The position numbers and the translations under genes were made by a program. Below, piece after piece: positions 30,607 to 37,073 of a DNA stretch of 37,073 bases. The stretch is from the NCBI GenBank assembly GCA_023375785.1, contig SZWC01001176.1, positions 191,030 through 228,102 of the forward strand, read 5' to 3'. Below the pieces are notes generated by a model. It saw nothing but the letters and a program-made list of their open reading frames with translations. It did not search any database and was not told the DNA's origin. Positions within the stretch are counted from its first letter, which is position 1; every line of letters starts with the position of its first letter. This stretch comes from Penium margaritaceum. Taxonomy: Eukaryota; Streptophyta; Zygnematophyceae; Desmidiales; Peniaceae.

Positions 30607-31740
30607 TTGCCACCACTACACTCGGAGCATTCTTCTCTAGCTGCCTCCGCTGTCTTGCAGTGGCCTGTTGCTGCCCGACACACTCAGTCCTGTGCATCCT
30701 GTACTCACAGTACCTCGTTGCGGCCAAACCTCTTGGCTACACTTGCAGCCACAGAAGCAGTCACGCTGGATTCACCGCCTCTTGATGGTCCTCCAGAAGA
30801 GGAGCTTGAATCCCCTCAAACGGCCACATGCTACGCCAATCACGAGTAGGAGGATCCACACCTCTCTGACCCACCTCCGTCCACCAACGACGATGCTCTG
30901 TTGTGGGCCCGTATGTTGGAAACTTCCTACTGGCGTGACGACATCGCAACAGCAGCTGCACGTGAGGAGGAGGAGATCGATCGGCAAGTGTATACGGTGG
31001 ACAACTTTTCTCTGTCACCACCTCGTCCCTCAAGCATGCACCCTCCTCGTGAACCACAATCGTCAAACCCTGCTTCTGCCGCCGACACTGCATCTGCTCC
31101 ATCTCCCACAACAGCCGAATCAGCTAGGCCATCTGCAACTTGTGAGGTTCCTAGGGTGATACCCGTCCTCCCATTCCACACTAACTCCATCGGCCTGGCG
31201 GGTGCCATTTTTGACGTAGCTGTAGGAACCGTAGCAACCTTTGCAGCCACTACCCGTGCATGCACAGCTCCAATGTAGACAGCGGTAGGTCATGCAGCCG
31301 AAGCCTACGCACACGTACCAGCATCTCTCACAGTGCTAGCCGCTATAGCCACCAACATTGCTACACAGGTGATTGCAGCAGTAACCTCTGTTTCCACTGC
31401 AGCATCTTCTGCCGCCGACGCAATGGCCGCCATTGTTGGCTCCATCCGCCCATCCATTGCAATTGCAGTCCTGACTCCCACTGGTGCTCCTCAGGAGCTC
31501 ATACCTCACATCACCACAAGAGTCCTTGTCGCGTCAGCATCAGCAGCAGTGGCCAGAGCCACTGTCACAGGTTTTCTCTGCCTCACTGTGGCAGTCGCCG
31601 AGTGGGTGGCTGTCCTCTTCTCCTCGATTGCTACAGTGGTGGCTCCTCTCTTCGCACTGCTACCTCGCCACTTTATTGGTGAGCACCCTCTCCTAATTCA
31701 CGTTGCTCATTCATTCTCATCTCCTCTGTCTACTTCCTCT
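30607..31740 (+). pseudogene. ORF-X, Copia-D copy (upstream of gag)
   Basis: One frame runs from about 30607 to 31791, interrupted only by TAG at 30847 and 31276; it overlaps the gag start in another frame, so the meaningful part probably ends near 31740. The front holds an acidic, aromatic patch (LLWARMLETSYWRDDIA, REEEEIDRQVYTVDNF). A Pro/Ser-rich stretch follows, then an Ala/Thr/Val-rich region (AAIATNIATQVIAAVTSVST), then hydrophobic segments with ATVTGFLCLTVAVAEWVAV and VLFSSIATVVAPLFALL (31557-31670). The same layout and similar C-terminal text occur in C1 and C2. It is no known copia domain. It could be an envelope-like or particle-associated membrane protein or a gag leader; none of these is shown. 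Confidence 0.6.
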
Positions 31741-31744
31741 CACC

Positions 31745-33150
31745 ATGCCAGGACTAGAGGAGACAATAGAAACCTTACAAGCCGTCCTTAGCAAGGCCCA
31801 GGCAGCTCATCGCAAGGCTGAGGATAGCATGAAACAGGGATGTGAGGCACAACAAGAATTAGCCACCACAGTAACTTTACTAGTCATAGAGTGCTTACAT
31901 ACTGTCCCATGCCTTACTGCTGTTCTTCCAATTGAGGACACTGCATCTGCCAAATCTTTTGTTCCTCCCTGTTGTGGCGTCTCCAACTCTTCTTCCCCTG
32001 CTCTCTCCACAGCTGCTCTTCCTCGAGTCCTCCTGCCTACAAGGCAGAAGGACCTCGCGATGCTACCACCGCAATAAACCTCCAAACTCACCTTCACCTC
32101 ATGGGAAACACGTTTCAGTTCGTGGGCCCAAGGTGAACTACTGTGGGAGTACTACTCTCTCCCAAAGCCGCCTTTTATCCCTCAGCCAGCTGAGGCAGCC
32201 CGGACCGTACGCGCTCTCATCAATGCTGGGCCTGAAAGCTTTCTTGACGATATCGGTACGTACAATGCCGACCCGACACGTGGTACACTTGTTTACCCCA
32301 TCTGTGCTTACGCTCTCATTCGTTGCCGTAAGACTGTCACTAGGCATGCTACCCAGAGTGCTTTGACTGTGCAATTTAACACACTGTAGATGCAGGCAGA
32401 TGAGATGGCGGACGAGTATTGGACGCGTAGTCTGCGCTTGCTATGCGGCCTGGGAAAAGCAGCTCCTGGTCCTCTGTCCGCCTGCTTGTCCATTGTTGCT
32501 GGTCTCATCCTTGAGCTCTTTGATCTCTACCTTCACGTCTCCTAGGCAGAGCTTGAGTGTCTCGCTGCTACTCCACTCCCTACGGATACTCCACTAGGGA
32601 TTGGACCCCTCTATGACTTCACTGCTTCACGCCTCACTGATTGGTGGAATAGTCTTCAGAACAAGCGCATGCATTGTGCCACTCTCATTGCAGTAACCAC
32701 CTCCTCGTCCTCCTCTTCTGCTGCTGCCTCCTTGTCTCCAACCCCCTCTGCTCTTGCCATAGCTCACTCCACTCAAGCTGCTTCTCGGGAAGGGAGTGGT
32801 GGGTCCGGTCGTGGGGGTGGTCGTGGCAGTGGTGAAGGGCATGGGGGTGGCCGGAAAGGCAAGTCCTCCTCCGGCTCCGCTACCAGCACCGATGTCACCT
32901 GCTTGAACTGTGGCGCCACAGATCACTCTACGTCCAAACGTCCTACTCCTCCTGATGACGTTCGTCTGGCATCATCCATACGCATCCATTGGGCGTGCAC
33001 AGGTGTTATTTCCTCCTCAGCCGCAGCCGTAGTGACCATCGCAGCTCCCTCATCTTCTTCCTCAGCCTCCGTGCTCACCACCACCTCTACTCCTCTTCAA
33101 CCATCACCGTCACCTGCCATCCTTGAAGTTGGATCCCATCCCCGCCCGGC
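31745..33150 (+). pseudogene. Copia-D gag
   Basis: From ATG 31745 (MPGLEETIETLQAVLSKAQ, coiled-coil-like with AHRKAEDSMKQ) one frame runs to about 33150, broken only by TAA 32075, TAG near 32387 and TAG near 32543. Gag-like text includes FTSWETRFSSWAQGELLWEY, MADEYWTRSLRLL and YDFTASRLTDWWNSLQ. A Ser-rich and Gly-rich region (GGSGRGGGRGSGEGHGGGR, 32800-32860) precedes a zinc knuckle CLNCGATDHSTSKR (32900) whose last Cys is Arg. The three stops all fit lost Gln codons. Near 33130 the frame shifts into the one that continues into pol. Confidence 0.82.
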
Positions 33151-34870
33151 GCTCCGTACTATGGTCCTCCGTCTTCCCACTACGTCACGCCCTCCCGAAC
33201 GCGTGACGATGGTCACGTCTCTGACCGCTCCTCTGATCGTTCCTCTGACGGCTCCTCTGACCGCCGTGACGAGGAGCGTATTCTTGAGCGTCGTCTGGCG
33301 GAGCTCCTTCACCTTCGCTCTCAGGGAGGTGAGAGTGTGAGTGGCCAGTTTTGTGTGTCTACCTGTGAGTCTGATGCCACCCTTCGTGGTGCTGCGTCTG
33401 GGGGTGTTCAGAAGGTCTTACCTGATGACTATGATTGGATTGAGGAGTGGCAATCTCACATGTCCCCCACTTGTCTTGGTGACTCCTCTTCCCTTTCCCT
33501 TTGTGGAACTATGGCTGTCTATCTCGTTCTTCCCACCACTCGTGCAGCCCCTGGCCTCTGGATCATTGACGTCGGGGCCACCCATCACATGACCTCCTGT
33601 CGCTCTTCATTTGTCTCACTCAGACCTGTTGTCTCTGTTCGTTCTGTGCGCACCGACTCCGGCCAACTCCTCCCTGTTCACACTATTGGTGTCGTTCGTA
33701 TTGTCGGCCCTGGCGGCACTGTCTATCTCCCAGACGTACTGTACGTTCCTGTCCTTGAGGTCATTCTGCTCTCTGTGACCGCTCTTGACGATCAGTGCAT
33801 TGACTTCTCGTCCAGCCACGGCCTTGCTTTGATCTCTCTTTGCTCATCCAGCCGCGTTGTTCTTTGTGGCGTACGCTATGACTGCCTGTTTCGTGTTCCT
33901 CTCTCCTTGCCCTTGTCTTCTGCTGCCTCTACTCTTGTTCACTTGACGCCCGCTTTGTCTCCTTCCCACGCTGATGTCGTGCATCGTCGGCTCTGCCACA
34001 TTCACACTGCTGCCATCCAACGCCTTCTCCCCCTTTGGTCTGCTGCTGGCCTCGATCCGGCCACTTTTGTACCCCCCTGCTCCTCAACATGCCTTGACTG
34101 TGCCAGTGGCAAGATGCATCGTTCCCCATTCTCCACCTCTGAGTCCACATCTTCCCATTATCTTGACCTCGTCCATGCTGATGTCATGGGTCCATTACAC
34201 CATGACTTCCTTGGTGGCCTCGGTCGCTACGTTCTCTGCTTGACAGATGACTTCTCTCGGTACCGTTGGGTCTTTGCTCTTTGTCACAAGAGTGATGTCA
34301 CCGATGTCCTCGAGACTTGGCTTTCTCAAGCCAAGCGAGCTTATCTCTGTCCCTTGCGTGTGTTTTGTAGTGATAGAGGGGAGTGAATTTTTTGGTCCTA
34401 CCTCTCGCTTTCTTGAGTCTCGTGGTGTTCGTCTTGAGTCCTCTGTCCCCTACACTCCGCACCAAAACGGCGTGTCTAAATGTTAGAATCGCACCCTTAC
34501 TGACGGGGTGCATGCCCTTCTCTCCACTTCTGGTCATTCTCCGTTGTTCGACTTTGAGGCCATTTCCTACATGACATGGGTCTAGAACCGGGTTCCTCAT
34601 GGTCCTCTTCCTCACACCGTCACCCTGTTTGAACGCTAGACAGGTCGGCAGGCTGACCTTCGCCTTGCTCGTGTGTGGGGGTGTCTTGTTTCTATGTGGC
34701 TCCCAGCTGACCAATGGGATGGTACGTTGTCTCTCCGTGGTCTCTTGTGTGTGTTCCTCGGTTTCTCCCTGTTCTCCAAGGCTAAGCGGTTTTGGTATCC
34801 CTCTCAGGGTCGTGTCCTTGCGTCCTGTGATGCATTCTCCTTCGAACACTTGTTTGAACATAACGCTCCT
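33150..34870 (+). pseudogene. Copia-D protease and integrase
   Basis: The linker carries a 12-bp repeat (33220-33267) coding for Ser/Asp/Arg units, then RRDEERILERRLAELLHLRS. Protease: WIIDVGATHHMTS, Asp at 33568-33570, with D-V-G for D-S-G. The pre-integrase zinc region is intact: HADVVHRRLCHIH (33970) and CLDCASGKMHRS (34090). Integrase core: LDLVHADVMGPLH (34165), LTDDFSRYRWVFALCHKS (34239), a frameshift near 34375 at the SD-RG-EF motif, VPYTPHQNGVSKC then TAG (34445-34487), and AISYMTWV then TAG at the usual Trp (34560-34586). Then ARVWGCL and LRGLLCVFLGFS. The open frame of 349 codons (33337-34386) is the longest undamaged stretch of copia pol in the window. Confidence 0.88.
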
Positions 34871-36480
34871 CGCTTCCGCGAGTCCCTCTCTCCGTCCCTT
34901 GACACCCCTTGTCTCCTCAGCTCCGCTCGGGCCCTCAGGCTCCTCTGTGCCTACACCCTTGTCCAACCGTATACCGTCGGAGTCCACAACCCCCTCGGTG
35001 TCTCCCTCCTCTTATTCTCCACCCTCTGGTTCCCCTGAACCCTCTGCCTTCTCGGACTCGTCCGCTGCCTTGGAGCCCGTCACTCTTCTTGCGTCTCCTG
35101 ACCACTCTGACCACTTGGCCACCCCCGTCTCTCCGGCTCTTCCTGGTGTTATGCACCTGCGCTCTCCTACACCATCTCCTCCGCCATCCTCGCGTGTTCA
35201 GGTTGTTCCACCTGTCTCACCCCATACGCGTGGCGGTCACCTCAGGGCACTTCCCTCTCTCTCTTACACTGTTGTCTCTGGTGACCCTGGCCTGCGTGCT
35301 CTTGGCCTTACAACCTCTGCCTTGTCTCCGGCTGTCTCCGTCATGCATCCAAGCACTACTCTTGGCTACTCTCTTGTTGAAAAAGAGTTCCACTTAGCTC
35401 TCTCTTCGTCTGTAGCTAAGTATCTTGCCTCGTGCTTTGCTGTTGCTGGTCTCCCTCCTCTTCCGCCTGAACCCTTGACCGTGCACGCGGCTCGCACGGG
35501 CACTTATTCTTCTTTATGGGAACAAGCCATGAAGGCCGAGCTTGATGCACTGTATGAGCATGGTGCGTATGAGGTCGTGGATCTACCACCAGGCCGCAAA
35601 GTTGTTGCGGCCAAATGGGTGTACCGTCGCAAACTGAAATCTGACAACACAGTTCAACGGTACAAGGTACATCTTACTATAAAAAGGTTCTCCTAAATTC
35701 ATGGGATTGACTTTAACGAGACATTCAACCCTGTCGGTCGCTACACAATTACCAGGGCACTGTTAAGCCTAGTTGCGCAGCATGACTGTGAGCTAGAGCA
35801 GATGGATGTCAATACTACCTTCTTACATGGAAGGTCAGATGAGGAAATCTACATGGTGTAGCTGCCCGGTTTCTCCGATGGGAAAAACTGTGTATGGCGC
35901 CTACGCAAGCTCTCTATGGCCTCATGCAGTTCCCACGCTGTTGGAACCAGGAGATCACTGCAACCCTGGAAAAGGGCGGCTTTCGAAGGAGTCCAGTGGT
36001 TCCTTCTCTGTTCCTTAGTGCCCCTACCAAACCACTTGTTGCCATCCTGGTCTATGTTGATGATCTCCTCATTGCATCCCCTAACGCTACGTCTGTCGCG
36101 GCCGCAAAGTTCCTGCTTCAAGCAACATACAAAATGAAGGATCTTGGACAGGCCCATGTCTTTCTAGGTATGGAGCTCGAGCATGATCGCACACGTCGTA
36201 CTCTGCACGTGCACCAAGCTGCGTATGTTCGCAGCTTGGGGGAGTGTTTTGGTCTGCTCCTCACTGCTATCCCCACAGCTTCCACGCCCATGACCCCCTC
36301 AGATCAGTCACTGCTGAAGTCCTTGGACCCGTCAAAACTGGGAGAGGCAGTTGACTTGACTGACTACCTATGTGTCATTGGCTCTCTGATGTACCTTGCT
36401 ACCACCACACGTGCTGATGTTGCCTTTGCTGTCAACTTCCTATTGTTGTTCTTCTATGCCCCATGGCCACTGCTATGGGT
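34870..36480 (+). pseudogene. Copia-D hinge and reverse transcriptase, 3' truncated
   Basis: A Ser/Pro-rich hinge (34890-35250) leads into RT: SLWEQAMKAELDALYEHGAY, VVAAKWVYRRKLKSDN, then TAA where the conserved Gln follows GFS (35694), IHGIDFNETFNP, EQMDVNTTFLHG, EEIYMV then TAG at the conserved Gln before PGF (35859). A frameshift near 35895 leads to ALYGLMQFPRCWNQEI (35909) and an intact catalytic YVDD at 36053-36064. MKDLGQAHVFLGMELEHDRT, HQAAYVRSL and IGSLMYLATTTRADVAFAVN follow up to about 36435. The frame then degrades (YAPWPLLWV), and RNase H is absent. Confidence 0.88.
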
Positions 36481-36562
36481 TGACGGACAGGTTGGGCATG
36501 CACTGCTCCCTTGGAGTAAGTCCCCCAAACCTTGTTCGTGGTGCAAGTCCAAGCGAGAGACC

Positions 36563-36646
36563 AGAAGTGTAGCGCAACGGATAGCATGTTGGACTTAGGG
36601 ACAACAGGTCCTGCGATCGAGCCTTGATGTGCGCAGGAGGTTTTTT
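36563..36646 (+). ncRNA. tRNA-Arg-like sequence, possible SINE head
   Basis: An A-box-like TAGCGCAACGG (36570-36580) is followed by text close to tRNA-Arg (GATAGC, GTTGGACTT) and by a B-box-like GCGATCGAGCC (36613-36623). Spacing between the boxes is right for a Pol III promoter, and T6 at 36641-36646 could stop Pol III. The anticodon and acceptor stems do not pair well, so a working tRNA is unlikely. It is best read as a tRNA pseudogene or the head of a tRNA-derived SINE that lies beside the Copia-D break. Confidence 0.45.
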
Positions 36647-36649
36647 GAC

Positions 36650-37073
36650 CTTCTAGCACAGGGGAAGTTTCTTAGACATTTCTCCATGCATGAGGAGAGT
36701 GCGCCACTTGGCGGTCAGTGGATGCGCCAATTGGCGGACTGGTGAGGTGGTTTGGAGTGACCATCCCAAAAATGTCACTGCCCACACACCTTAGAAGCCA
36801 GGCCTAGGACTATATGTACCAGGCTCATTCCTCATTCTAATTACACAATCTGGCCTTAGATGCTCCTCACAGAGTTGTCCAACTAAGGAACAGTATAAAG
36901 AAGACACTGGTTGGTCTAAGCCCCAGGAGTTAGTCTTTGACTAGCACCTCGCGCGAAAGTGACCAAGTGTTAAGTGGACACAGTTGCTAGCAAGTGATTG
37001 CCTAGGAACTGCTCAGTGTGGAACCGTGATCCTGAGGGTGATATCTTCTCCTAGCTGAAATGCTAGGAGCGGA
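36650..37073. other. Unassigned tail with palindromes
   Basis: No reading frame is recognised. Features seen: TCTCC and GGAGA around ATGCATGA (36681-36698), the 12-bp palindrome CGCCAATTGGCG (36725-36736) with a near copy at 36701-36712, a TATA-like ACTATATG near 36810, and a perfect 8-bp hairpin at the window end. It may be the body of a SINE or the start of another LTR. Confidence 0.5.
37048..37069. repeat. 8-bp perfect hairpin at window end
   Basis: CTCCTAGC (37048-37055) pairs with GCTAGGAG (37062-37069) across a 6-base loop. The window ends four bases later, so the context is missing. Confidence 0.7.

Larger units (their letters stand above)
29850..36500 (+). mobile_element. Copia-D, 3'-truncated Ty1/copia element with extra ORF
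   Basis: The order is 5' LTR, primer-binding site, ORF-X, gag, protease, integrase, hinge, RT. The frame is lost in the connection domain soon after about 36440, RNase H is missing, and no 3' LTR is found before the window ends. The RT active site is intact and long open frames remain, so it is the best kept copia element here. Its LTR is related to those of C1 and C2. The outer 5' border is approximate. Confidence 0.82.

Noticed and set aside
36563..36636. Functional tRNA-Arg gene
   Set aside because: Anticodon and acceptor stems pair poorly and the D stem has mismatches; only the promoter boxes and some tRNA-Arg text remain.
1..37073. Host protein-coding genes, rRNA genes or a bacterial operon
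   Set aside because: Every frame longer than about 100 codons either matches a retroelement domain, overlaps one in another frame, or has repeat-driven composition. No rRNA-like sequence or bacterial operon structure was seen.

Overview
The window looks like repeat-rich nuclear DNA of a green plant or streptophyte alga. I find no host protein gene, rRNA gene or CRISPR array. About 90% is a nest of old, broken LTR retrotransposons: two complete Ty1/copia elements (called Copia-A and Copia-B here), one complete Ty3/gypsy chromovirus, one copia element cut off at its 3' end (Copia-D), and two tandem, minus-strand elements without gag or pol (C1 and C2). The lineage call rests on primer-binding sites matching plant initiator tRNA-Met (TGGTATCAGAGC type), on the chromodomain in the gypsy element, and on a CAG-to-TAG decay pattern that fits plant CHG cytosine methylation. 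The species cannot be fixed from this sequence; a large-genome charophyte alga is only a guess.

Layout. 1-1540: poly-C edge and non-coding sequence. 1545-2687 and 8647-9740: the two arms of C2 (minus strand), split by Copia-A (2688-8646, plus). 9741-10530: an LTR shared by C2 and C1. 10531-13229: internal part of C1, with an unassigned 0.7-kb insert. 13230-14250: right LTR of C1, with tandem repeats. 14290-14406: an LTR fragment of the Copia-D family, split by Copia-B (14407-22510, plus). 22897-29421: gypsy chromovirus (plus) with a perfect CCTAG target duplication. About 29850-36500: Copia-D (plus). 36563-36646: a tRNA-Arg-like or SINE-like head. 36650-37073: unassigned tail with palindromes.

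How the parts relate. The LTRs of C1, C2 and Copia-D belong to one family. All three carry a related reading frame, called ORF-X here, with an acidic and tyrosine-rich front part, an Ala/Thr/Val-rich middle and hydrophobic, membrane-like C-terminal segments. In Copia-D it lies between the primer-binding site and gag; in C1 and C2 it is the only coding content seen. C1 and C2 are probably non-autonomous relatives of Copia-D. I do not recognise ORF-X, and it is the most novel feature of the window.

The interrupted frames of the copia and gypsy elements carry mostly TAG stops. Most sit where Gln (CAG) fits, and a few where Trp in a CTGG context is expected. I read this as deamination decay and not as a changed genetic code. 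No element appears able to move by itself: gag and pol are interrupted throughout and several catalytic residues are changed.
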